From Leptidea sinapis (Eukaryota > Arthropoda > Insecta > Lepidoptera > Pieridae), in the NCBI RefSeq assembly GCF_905404315.1, contig NC_066282.1, positions 7,464,501 through 7,528,500 on the forward strand: a stretch of 64,000 nucleotides of DNA. Direction: 5' to 3'. The notes beneath the pieces were generated by a model that worked only from the letters and a program-made list of their open reading frames with translations, was not told the DNA's origin and made no database searches. Of this stretch, positions 33,287 through 42,986 are shown one piece after another (the first letter of the stretch is position 1; every line of letters begins with the position of its first letter). The position numbers were made by a program, and so were the translations under genes.

Positions 33287-35623
33287 CCCCAATTCCAACA
33301 TCTCTCGGCACTGGTCGACGATTTCTCGAGAGAGACCTGCATGGCCCGTGTATACGGCATCACCAGTGCTGTCATCTGCATAGCAATGCATGTTGGAGGT
33401 GTCCAACATATCATTGATATGCAGAAGAAACAGCGTAGGAGATAGCACACAGCCTTGGGGCACTCCAGCATTCACGGGCTTCGGGTTCGAGCAATATCCG
33501 TCGACAACGACCTGTATGCTACGCCCAGTGAGGAAGCTGGAGGTCCACTTGCACAAGCTCTCGGGAAGCCCAAATGATGGAAGTTTTGAGAGGAGCGCCT
33601 TGTGCCATACACGATCAAAGGCCTTCGCTATATCCAGGCTAACTGCCAGGCCTTCCCCCTTGCTTTCAATAGCCGACGCCCATCTATGTGTTAGGTATAC
33701 CAGAAGATCACCTGCCGACCGTCCATGGCGAAAGCCGTACTGTCGGTCGTTGATCAACTGGTGACCCTCTAGGTATACTAAAAGCTGGTGGCTAATTATG
33801 CTCTCCATGATTTTGGAGAGCAGGGAGGTGATAGCAATAGGCCTGTAGTTCGCCGGATCCGAACTGTCTCCTTTTTTTTGGATCGGATGGACAAGGGCTG
33901 ACTTCCATGAGTCAGGGACTACGCCTTTAGAATAAGAGTGCCGGAATAAACGCGTTAGCACCGGCGTCAATTCAGGGGCACACGTTCTAAGCACGATTGG
34001 AGAAATGCCATCCGGCCCGCTCGACTTCCTGACGTCCAACGAAAACAGAGCTCGCCTAACAGTTTTCTGTCTGAACTGTACTTCAGGCATAGAGCTCTGA
34101 CACCGCGGGATGGTCGGCGGTGTTTTTCCGTTGTCGTCAAGAGTCGAGTTGGAGGCGAAAAGAGCGCACAGGAGCTCGGCTTTCTCTTTTGCCGTATGGG
34201 CCAGGGTGTCATTCCTCATGTGCAACGGCGGCAAGGACGGCTGGTTGAAGTTACCAAGAGCAGCTTTCGACAACGACCAGAACTTGCGTGTTCCGGTCGG
34301 GTAACTGGAAAGCTGCTCGCCGATTTTGACGACGTGCTTAGACTTCGCACGGGCGATTTGCCGCTTAAAAAATCTGGAGGCACGGTTATATTTCCTCTTA
34401 AGAACTTTGCAGTTCGGATCCTTTGTGCCCAGCGCCGCAACCCAAGTTCGATACGCCTGTTTTTTGCAGTCAGATGCTGCTTTAACTGACGCATCGAACC
34501 AGGGCTGTGATCTGCCACCGATCGGTACTACAGAGCTTGGTATAAAAATATCCATGCCCTGCAGTATCACATCGCCTACTGCAATGGCGCAGGCACTAGG
34601 ATCATCCGAAGGGAAACAAACCTTGCCCCAAGGGTAGGATGCAAAAAAGGAACGCATCCTATCCCAATCTGCTGACTTGTAGTGCCAAACGCGGCGGGTC
34701 GCTGGTGGTCTGCGACGTTGGCGTCGGATAGGCACTACACTCCTGACCAGGCAATGGTCGGACGTTCCGAGAGGGGCGTCGACAAAGACCTGGTAACCAT
34801 CGGGATGTGTAGTCAGCAGAAGATCTAATAAGGACGGCATGTGGCTATCCACATCCGGGAGCCGCGTTGGCGACTCAACCAATTGGGACAGACCACACGC
34901 CAATGCAAAATTATGCACAGATCGCCCTGCGTAGTCTGTGGTACGTGATCCAAGCCATTCGGCATTGTGCCCGTTGAAATCACCCAAGACCACGATTTCA
35001 GCGGAGGGGATCTGTGCAAGCACGACGTCAATTGCTGCTTGAACGCAGCCCATGAGATGATCGGTTTCTGCGTTACCACTATGGGACCTGTAGACACACG
35101 CATAGATACGGACGTGGTCGTCTAAATCTACGCGGAGCCAGAGAGTAGACAGGTCCCTACCCTCAAAATTGCCGAGACGGCGACAGCAGATATCCTCCCT
35201 AACGTACACACATACCCCGGCATGAGGCAAAAAGTTGTGCTCAATTTTGTACCCGGGGTACGTTAAATATGACGTATCGCTAGGTCGAGATATCTGCGTC
35301 TCCGTAAGGAAACACAAGGCCGGCTGCGCCGTCTCAAGGTGGTGGTGGACGGCGATTAAATTGGAGTGAATTCCCCTGATATTGCAAAAGTCCACGTTGA
35401 GCGTGGAGCGGGGTGCCGTGGTGTTACTGCCTCGTTTGTCCTCGGTCATGCGCGGTTCTGTGCCCACCCCAGAATACGAAGGGCGGCCCGAGCGAGAGTG
35501 CTCGGGGAGGGATTCTCCGGCTCTGGTAGAGCTGGTACCCTCCTGGGGTAATATCTTTTTACGGACCGCTCTCATAATTTGTGTGGGGGGGGGCGGGAAG
35601 GGATGGCCTCCGGTCCTCGACAC
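33284..35623 (-). CDS. Endonuclease-reverse transcriptase ORF, C-terminally truncated (779 codons)
   Basis: Retrotransposon polyprotein that would nick target DNA and copy element RNA. APE-type endonuclease, about residues 76-295: NVDFCNIRGIHSN, FLTETQ with the catalytic Glu, VVLGDFNGHN and GTSDHCLV. Linker rich in basic residues. Reverse transcriptase, about 520-779: SSGPDGISPIVL, ANYRPIAITSLLSKIMESII, motif A SLDIAKAFDRVW (662-673), motif B NAGVPQGCVLSPTL (718-731) and motif C HCYADDSTG (746-754). Catalytic residues are present, but the thumb and C-terminal region are absent and the last residues (MLELG) are flanking sequence. The start may instead be the internal Met 17 (MRAVRKK). No separate gag-like ORF is seen. 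Confidence 0.85.
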   Translation of the reverse strand: MSRTGGHPFPPPPTQIMRAVRKKILPQEGTSSTRAGESLPEHSRSGRPSYSGVGTEPRMTEDKRGSNTTAPRSTLNVDFCNIRGIHSNLIAVHHHLETAQPALCFLTETQISRPSDTSYLTYPGYKIEHNFLPHAGVCVYVREDICCRRLGNFEGRDLSTLWLRVDLDDHVRIYACVYRSHSGNAETDHLMGCVQAAIDVVLAQIPSAEIVVLGDFNGHNAEWLGSRTTDYAGRSVHNFALACGLSQLVESPTRLPDVDSHMPSLLDLLLTTHPDGYQVFVDAPLGTSDHCLVRSVVPIRRQRRRPPATRRVWHYKSADWDRMRSFFASYPWGKVCFPSDDPSACAIAVGDVILQGMDIFIPSSVVPIGGRSQPWFDASVKAASDCKKQAYRTWVAALGTKDPNCKVLKRKYNRASRFFKRQIARAKSKHVVKIGEQLSSYPTGTRKFWSLSKAALGNFNQPSLPPLHMRNDTLAHTAKEKAELLCALFASNSTLDDNGKTPPTIPRCQSSMPEVQFRQKTVRRALFSLDVRKSSGPDGISPIVLRTCAPELTPVLTRLFRHSYSKGVVPDSWKSALVHPIQKKGDSSDPANYRPIAITSLLSKIMESIISHQLLVYLEGHQLINDRQYGFRHGRSAGDLLVYLTHRWASAIESKGEGLAVSLDIAKAFDRVWHKALLSKLPSFGLPESLCKWTSSFLTGRSIQVVVDGYCSNPKPVNAGVPQGCVLSPTLFLLHINDMLDTSNMHCYADDSTGDAVYTGHAGLSREIVDQCREMLELG

Positions 35624-35843
35624 TAACCTATGCGAAACATAGCGGCACTAGGCCGCTACTTCACGCCGGTATTCTGTGCGAGTGTGGTAATTAACCCGGA
35701 CGAGTCTGGCCCGATTGTGCTGACGTCATAAGACGGCAGCGTGACTCTCCCACTTCTAAAAAGCCCTTAGTCGCCTCTTACGACACCCATGGGCCTGGGA
35801 CTCCCCTATTCTTTTTACGCCCCGGAGAAAGTACAGGGCAAAA
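33287..35843 (-). mobile_element. CR1/Jockey-superfamily retrotransposon, 5' complete, 3' part missing
   Basis: The 5' end (TTTGCCCTGTACTTTCTCCG at 35843 downwards) is the same as in 42987-46393, and the two are almost identical over 2.55 kb. It stops abruptly after QCRE in the thumb region, at 33287, without a 3' UTR or A tail. Loss of the 3' end cannot arise by target-primed reverse transcription alone and points to later deletion or recombination. Its 5' end abuts duplicate B exactly. Confidence 0.9.
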
Positions 35844-36047
35844 GTTGTTTGCTTAAGTAAGTATATTGTATTAAATATATCATTGTCTTCTATGGGTATG
35901 CATAGTTTGGGGCAAGATAAATTGTGTAAGAGTGTGTCAATATTATTATTATTAAATAAAGGTTCCATTGTTTGCTAAAATCTTAGATCATTATTACGTC
36001 TAGACAGATTATGACAGCTGTGAAGACGTCGAAAAACATTGCTTTTA

Positions 36048-36356
36048 CGACCGTTCCCAATATTCAGTCTATACTATACTTGTAATAAAAATCGAAACTA
36101 TCTTTGTCTTTTCTGTCCCAATAAACTTATCAACGGTAACTTACCTTATCCGTACACGCTGTCTGTCAATGGGACGACGTATAGCTTACCAGCGATAGAA
36201 GTTTGTCTGGAAAATGCAATTCACGCGTCCCAATATAAGGCGATAAGAATGACTTACCGGATATATTGGGACAGCTTCAGATTATTGACAGCTAATTACT
36301 GACAGTAGAAGGTAGGAAGTTATCTCCATCTGTAGATAGTGTATTGGGAACGGCCG
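36048..36356. mobile_element. MITE, duplicate of 16173-16480
   Basis: Same TIRs and TTA flanks (36045-36047 and 36357-36359); differs from copy A by a few substitutions and a one-base length change. Confidence 0.8.
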
Positions 36357-36792
36357 TTAGAGTTTACCTGTATTTCGTGCAATGCACGCATACTAACACA
36401 AATTAGTGTGATACAAATCGCGAGTGTAAGACGTAGCTTGTCACGCTCACTAAAGTATTAAACCTGGCCTGTTTTTATCGTATGTCTAACAGCAAGAGAC
36501 TCTCTAGACGTATAATTTATCTAAGGTTAAATTAATGACCAGAATACAAGTGAACTCTGTTATTCTATTTTAAAGTCATTTTGTTCTTCAGCAGTCTGAC
36601 TGAGAGTCATTTAATAGTAGTAGAACAAACTGGTTTAGTTGAGAACAAAGAAAAACATTTTGTAGTTTATTTAGATTTGATGTATTTGAATTACTCAATG
36701 AAACAATACTCATAACTCTAGTTTGTATTGAAAATATAGGATTATGACGTAAGCTGATACTTTTTAAATTTTTATATTCGGAATAGCGATTT

Positions 36793-36990
36793 ACCAATGG
36801 GAGGCATATTTGCACCGGATGCCGGCTAGATTATGGGTACCGCAACGGCGTGTATTTCTGCTGTGAAGAAGTAATGTGTAAGCATTACTGTGTTTCAGTC
36901 TGAAGGGCGCCGTAGCTAGTGTACTGGTCAAATTTACCATCAGCTGAACGTCCTGCTCATCTCGTCCCTTATTTTCATAAAAAAAAAAAC
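36793..36990 (+). repeat. GGGAGGC repeat, duplicate copy
   Basis: Same internal deletion as 16916-17113. Confidence 0.75.
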
Positions 36991-37249
36991 AATGCAGATA
37001 TCTAAGTGTGTGGCGTGTCATTGAATTCGGCGACGAGAATAAGGTAAAATAGTGCTTCGGAACACTCCTCGTGACAAATGTGACAGGACACACTTAGGGC
37101 TATATTATATCACCGGGACACCACGGTGGAGCAACTAGTGACGCCACAGTGGTGCCCGTAAGTTACCAAACTAGTGCGATGTTGGAGGTTCAGGTATTCA
37201 AATGATTATATCTTTATTAGCTGCAACTGCTTATATACTAGTGAATTTT

Positions 37250-37575
37250 AAAAAGGATCCCAAATTCATTCTCTGCATCCTCGAGAACCTCGGATACGAT
37301 ATCCATGTTGTTGAAATAATAAGTTTATGCGGCGGCCATCTTGGATTTCCAAATGATCCCGAATTAATTCTCTGCACCCTCGAGAACCTCGGATACGATA
37401 TCCATATTGTTGAAATCATAATTACGCGCGGCGAGCATCGTGGATTTAAAAAATGTTCTCAAATTCGTTTTTTTCACCCTCGAGAACCTCGGATGCAATA
37501 TCCATATTGTTGAAGACATAATTCTGCGCGGCGGCCATCTTTGATTTAAAAATGATCCCAAATTCGTTCTCTGCA
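37250..37575. repeat. 99-bp minisatellite, about three units
   Basis: Counterpart of 17375-17785 with one unit fewer. Unit number therefore changed after the duplication. Confidence 0.85.
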
Positions 37576-37933
37576 GTTAACCAGGTAATATCCAATAATA
37601 TTTAATTAATAATACTATTTACGTCAGTATCCAAGAATAATAAAACATTTGTAATCAAAAACAATGAATCTTACATGCCGCAGAATTGTAGTCAACTAAC
37701 TGCATTCCCGAAAGACATTCGCTTTAAATGCGTTCAGCCATGTGATATCTGCGACTAGAATATTATGTTAGAGATAAATGAGCTTAGTTTACATTTTAAC
37801 TTCTCGGAATTTTACATTTTTCAATATATTTGAATATATTCATCTTTTCATACACTGGTTTGCTGACCTTGTCAAATGGATAATATTTATATGTCACTAG
37901 CTGCCCGGACAGACTTCGTTCTGTCAAAAGTTA

Positions 37934-38216
37934 ATAGTGAAAAGCGGCCAAGTGCGAGTCGGTCTCGCGCATAATGGGTTCCGTAGCAGCAAGTAACATA
38001 ATATAAAGGTTCTTGTAGTTCGTTGTAATAATTTATGACGTATTTAAAAAAATCTATGTACTACATCTCGTTCAAAACAATTTTCGGTGAAAGTTTGCAT
38101 GGTAATGTACAATTTTTTTTTTGGTTTTTTCATTCTCTTATTTTAGAAGTAACAGGCGTGGGGACACATTTTACCACTTTGGAAGTGTCTCTCTCGCAAA
38201 CTATTCAGTTTGGAAA
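37934..38216 (+). repeat. Dispersed 'GCGGCCAAGTGCGAGTCGG' repeat, 5' part
   Basis: Keeps the head that copy A lacks but is cut at CAGTTTGGAAAA by the B-specific deletion. Confidence 0.7.
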
Positions 38217-38523
38217 ATTTTTTTTTTTTTTATGGAATAGGAGGACAAACGAGCGTACGGGTCACCTGTTGTTAAGTGATCACCGCCGCCCACAATCTCT
38301 TGCATCACCAGAGGAATCACAGGAGCGTTGCCGGCCTTAAACGTAGGTGTACGCGCTTTTTTTGAAGGTACCCATGTCGTATCGTCCTGGAAACACCGCA
38401 CAAGGAAGTTCATTCCACAGCTTTGTATTACGTGGAAGAAAGCTCCATGAAAACCGCACTGTGAAGGACCACCACACATCCAGATGGTGGGGCTGATATC
38501 CTAACTTGTTGCGTGTCGTGCGA
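38217..38523 (-). mobile_element. CR1-like 3' tail, duplicate copy without left target site
   Basis: Counterpart of 19807-20107. The right flank GAGGATTT is present (38526-38533) but the left one is gone, replaced by CAGTTTGGAAAA joined to the T run. The deletion therefore ended in the T run. Confidence 0.85.
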
Positions 38524-38533
38524 ATGAGGATTT

Positions 38534-40218
38534 AAAGCATGTGTGTAGATAAAAAGTACTTATGATTGTTGAATAGTAGTGACTTATAACTGGTATCGTT
38601 TCACAAATAATACTAACAACGTAAAATTTTTTGAGGCATATCCACAAAAATTGTACGATAGTAATAATTATTCATATTGGATTAAATAACTTTAAGAGCT
38701 GCATGTTCGTACCTGGTATACTTTATAATTTATAAATCTTCTAAAGCAGGTAACTTAACCCTTAGCTGTGTATTAAAGTAATAAATTTTCAAGTGTCATA
38801 TGGCAATCTGCTTAATCCGCTTAACCGCAAGATCGCTGACCGAAATTTGCGGTCTCGTAACGACGCCATCTTACCTCTGTGTAACTTATGTGTTCCTGGT
38901 AGAGTCACCATTATGTATCTATTCATGACTTATCTTGCATTCCTTCAGAAAATAAAAAGATTACTATTTATTATTATTAATGCGCAATAAAACAATGCTA
39001 CTACATAGTACATAGTATATATATTAATACGTTAGTCATATAGTAAAATAATGAAGAAATTATCATCGTATGCTCAAATGTTGACAACGTTATATATCAA
39101 GAACAGATCCCAGTCTTGTTTATGTTTGATGACTTTTCTACTGAAGGAATTATACAAAAATTAATATATTTTCCAAACTAAATAAACTTAAGTACCCTGT
39201 ACGTATTTAGACTTATGTCCTTTTTTATTTCATAAAGTTTTTTATGAAGTTTAAACCACTCTCAGGCTAATAATAAATTTTATTATACTATTTTAACGGT
39301 ATTTAAACCAACTTCAAAAAAGGAGGAGGTTATCAATAATATGATAATAATAAGAACGTAGTGTTCCTCGCATGCGCGTGCGACACAAGTGCCCAGCAAG
39401 ACAGCTCTTGCCTGACTGCCCGTTTGGTGCCCGATCTCGATCACACTCGCACCGCACGCCCATCATATCCGAACCAAGACAAGTACCGAAACATCTTCGT
39501 ACTCGCTCTTGACTCGACAATCTTGACTACGACATATACATTACTTATAATATGTACATTAACTTTGAAATTAACATCTACCCTTAATAAAATTAACAGT
39601 ATTATATTACATTAGCTGACAGTAAGAGCTAGCTATAAAAAACCCCCTTAATTGTAAATGAGGGTAGAAACGCTAACGAACGCTGTTAGAAACTATTTGA
39701 AGGGCTCAGAGTCGTTGAACATAGACGTTACAATGAGTGCTTTATTACTATAATGAACATTTAAGCAAGTGTTATGGAATGAAACGCCACTCTGGAATAG
39801 TATGAATGGGCGTCATTTGAAGGTAAATTATCACGTTTGCCCACTAAACATCTAACGTCCCATTGATTGGCTCATCAACAGACGTAAAAACTCTCAATTC
39901 ATGTTATTGTTTTATTATATTGTTACCACAAGATTCCGTCACTCGCAGGCAAGTGCTACACGCTCGATATTAATTATCGAGTGATATTCTGGAGCGTAAG
40001 CTTATACTACACCTTCGATACGGATCGCACCAGTTCGGTGATAAATTTGACTCACCAAAGACGTGCAGTCTCATTATTGTAAATAGTGACATTATAAAAA
40101 GGCTTGTATAGCTATCATTTATAAGCATTAGTGTTAAAAAGGAGTGTTATAAACTTACAACTTGTTGAATCAGTTTCGTTTATACGAAGAAATACATGGT
40201 TATATATAAGCCATATAA
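38534..40218. other. Noncoding part of duplication B
   Basis: Collinear with 20116-21807; includes the LTR-like block 39350-39540. No gene supported. Confidence 0.5.
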
Positions 40219-40365
40219 CCAGTGGGAGGCTCTTTTGCATATGATTCCGGACAACGGCGCCTATTTCTGCCGTGAAGCAGTAATGTCTAACATTACTGAA
40301 TTTCAGTCTGAAGGGCGTCATAGCTAGTGAAATTACTGGGCAAATTAGACTTACCATCTTATGTC
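40219..40365 (+). repeat. GGGAGGC repeat, cut at the duplication edge
   Basis: Family 5' half; breaks off at CTTATGTCT where copy A continues. Confidence 0.75.
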
Positions 40366-40384
40366 TACTTATTACATTACGTAC

Positions 40385-40470
40385 AGAATCATTGTTTTAT
40401 ATCAAATTGTACCCTGGAGATTACTAAGAGTTATTTAGGTACAGTTAAAGAATATACCTTTATAAAGAGC
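40385..40470 (-). pseudogene. E3-like exon and empty retrotransposon site
   Basis: VYSLTVPK, then SPGYNLI and NNDS on minus with a stop and a frameshift. The sequence TTTATAAAGAGCGCTAGTAA around 40460-40475 is the uninterrupted target corresponding to the insertion at 27839-28840. Confidence 0.45.
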
Positions 40471-40544
40471 GCTAGTAATTATGACGAAATTGTCATAATA
40501 AATATTTGGTGAAAATGTTGATAAAAATTATAATTATTTTGAAG

Positions 40545-40660
40545 TGAAAACTTGGTTAGCGGCGTTGAGCAATTTTCTTGGGATGGGTAAAAAAGTTAAA
40601 ATCGCGCCAGGACTCGTGGCCTGATCGAAAATTCGTAAGACAGTCTTTGAAATTATGGAT
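40545..40660 (-). pseudogene. Decayed E2-like exon
   Basis: SKTVLRIFDQATSPGAILTF, then LPIPRKLLNAANQVF, open in one frame and close to the 28905-29025 copy. Confidence 0.35.
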
Positions 40661-40949
40661 GAAAGATTTATAATTGTAACTAATTATAGTTCGTATTTTG
40701 CATGACAGCATTGGTATTTGCCTTTTTGGTACATATTATAGCAACAATTTATCTAAATTTCAGCTGTAGTGATTGATGTTCTGCAAACCAGAAGACGAAC
40801 AGGTGGACAGCGGGCGTTTCGTGATAGTTTTCCCGTTAGTAAGGCGTGGTACCTTTAAACTAATACATGATATCTAAATTTCTAGGACCATAATTCAGTT
40901 AAAATTAATCCTCGTTTCCTATAATTCTTTATAGTTTAATTCTTTGTAA

Positions 40950-41102
40950 TTTCGCCTTTACTGGATATTTTGTATACATTTTTAATATCGATTCTGTTAG
41001 CTCCACGTAAATAGAGCACGATACTGGATTATTTAAAACTTCAAGGGAAACTTCAAGTTCTGTCGGAAATGTTCGGGAATTCTTGAAAGATCTGTTGTTT
41101 AG
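40950..41102 (-). pseudogene. Decayed E1-like exon, best preserved paralogue
   Basis: Acceptor ATATCAG at 41103-41107; QQIFQEFPNIS, one-base shift, then ELEVSLEVLNNPVSCSIYVE and LTESILKMYTKYPVKAKLQ. It aligns with 25857-26054 over about 50 codons. Confidence 0.45.
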
Positions 41103-42159
41103 CTGATATACTTAAAGTTGTGATAGTTGATACTTTTGTTAAACTAACAATATCCCGTATGTTTCACTTGTACTTACTTTTATTACAATGTTTTGCGAGA
41201 TGTTCTATGGGCGTGAGGTAGTTTTTGGTATCAATTTATTTTTAGTCGTAATGAATTAGGGCCTGAGAATCGATTTTCCAACTTTTATTCTTCACTAGGT
41301 CATGCGTTTAATGAATTATTAATTATTTTCCTTTTAAGTAACTGGTATTTTACTGTTTATAGTTATATAATTATAACTAAGTAAGAATTTAAAACCCTTT
41401 TATTTCCAGCAGATTTGAATAACAGTTGAATAATGTCAATTTAAGCAGCCTTTGTTCTTCAGTTAGTCAATTACAAAGATTAGTAATAGTTCTTTTAAGG
41501 GTTGGAATTATTTTTTAATTTTTATAAACAGCTATTAATTAATATTCTACGGGGGCCTGATTGTATGAAAGTATCCTTAAAAGAACTCTAATTGGCTTTT
41601 TATTTCACCCGCAATCTCGTTATGTGACTATTGCCTTGTCTTCCTTACTCATATGCTTCTCTTTCGGACTCTTTCTGACGAACCGCGGACAAATTTTGTT
41701 TCAATTAAATTTTTAAGTCCTATTTACATGTTGGTTCTTAACGTTACAAATAAAAAAAAATCTTTATGTTTTTCTATTTCTGCCGAAGAAATAAATGTAA
41801 TTGAAAAGCGATCATCGATAAATATAAATTTAGTTCAATTATTATTAAGCTGATCACATTCATTTGATATGTATGTGAGGGTTTCGAAATATCGCGGTGA
41901 AATATCTTTTTAATATGGGAAAATCAGCGATGAAAATCAACGATGGACTCCCGTTGATCCAGTGACAGCAGCGGCTGATTGATGACTTGAAAAAAAAAAG
42001 ATTATTATACAGGTTATTGCTGATATTTATTATATAGGAGTTCTACAATGATAGTATCAACTAACATCTCTTTTTCTCATCAACCTTCGGGTTAATAAAT
42101 AAATGGTTTATGAATAGACATATTTCCATTATTTTTCTATTACGTCTAACGTGTGTTGT
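41103..42159. other. Upstream part of the decayed paralogue, then unassigned AT-rich DNA
   Basis: To about 41560 it matches 29532-29935 (and more weakly 26060-26650), with a donor-like AAAAGTAAGTACAAG on minus near 41180. The preceding codons are damaged by stops. After 41560 nothing is recognised. Confidence 0.4.
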
Positions 42160-42665
42160 AACTTTGTTTTATTCCGTTTAATATTAATTTGATCCATAAA
42201 AATCGTAACCGTTTTGCTCTTAATAGTGATTTTCATTATTATAACATTAGAAATAAGGGACTGCATGTAACTAATTCTACTAGGCTTCATAACATACATA
42301 AAAGCTTTAACGGTAAATGTATACACTTTAAAATTAAGTCCCAGCCACTGTTCCGGAATTATCTATAAATAAATTAAATATTTTATTAAAAAACAGCTCT
42401 TTCGTAAACCCTACTACTCCATAGCTGAATATCTAAGTTATCCGATGGCCTAGGACTAGATTATGATTATTTTATAGCAATAGCAATGATAGTACAATAT
42501 CAAAAAAAAGAATGCTGGAAAGTTTCTTGCGCCGCTTCTTCTCTCTCAGAGCGTCATTTATTTTCGAAAGGTATCTAGTATATTATTAGAAATGACATCA
42601 AAAAGAATTCTAAAGAAATAAATGTTCAGAAAAAATAAGCCTTTCATGCCTTTTAATAGTGTACT
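42160..42665 (+). mobile_element. Non-LTR retrotransposon 3' end, decayed
   Basis: Plus-strand counterpart of 31661-32155: CCCAGCCACTGTTC, GCTGAATATCTAAGT and CAATAGCAATGA.AGTACAAT are shared. The ORF tail is destroyed by stops and frameshifts. Confidence 0.65.
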
Positions 42666-42838
42666 GTAGACTATTAAGAGTAATTTAGGTTACTTTTGCC
42701 CATGATTGCCCAGTATATATAATATGTTATACATATTTATAGAATATGCATATATAAAGAACGCATGTAATTATTACTAGTAAATCTAAATTTTGATACT
42801 AAATAATTACTAGGTAAGATTACAAATTATTGACAATA

Positions 42839-42893
42839 TTTTTTATCTTGCACATTTCTACTGGATGGCAGTAAAAATGTGTAAGATAAAAAA
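42839..42893. repeat. 55-nt hairpin
   Basis: Arms of about 25 nt (TTTTTTATCTTGCACATTT... with ...AAATGTGTAAGATAAAAAA) with two mismatches around a 5-nt loop (GATGG). It is isolated: no coding context and no second copy noticed. Confidence 0.7.
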
Positions 42894-42986
42894 TAAGTAA
42901 AAATAAGTACCACAGCATCTACTCTTACCGTCCAAAGAAGCCTCCCACTGAGATATCATTTTAAAATCTACGGCTGACGTAGGATT

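Larger units (their letters stand above)
35846..40365 (+). repeat. Segmental duplication, copy B
   Basis: Matches 15970-21975. The left edge coincides with the 5' end of the retrotransposon at 33287-35843 and the right edge lies inside a GGGAGGC repeat, followed immediately by the E3-like sequence. B lacks about 1.78 kb present in A next to the CR1-like tail and retains about 370 bp (37580-37970) missing from A. Confidence 0.9.

Noticed and set aside
33390..35642. Several plus-strand frames of 60-124 codons
   Set aside because: Antisense shadows of the retrotransposon ORF on the minus strand; the same is true of the minus frames across 43201-46344.
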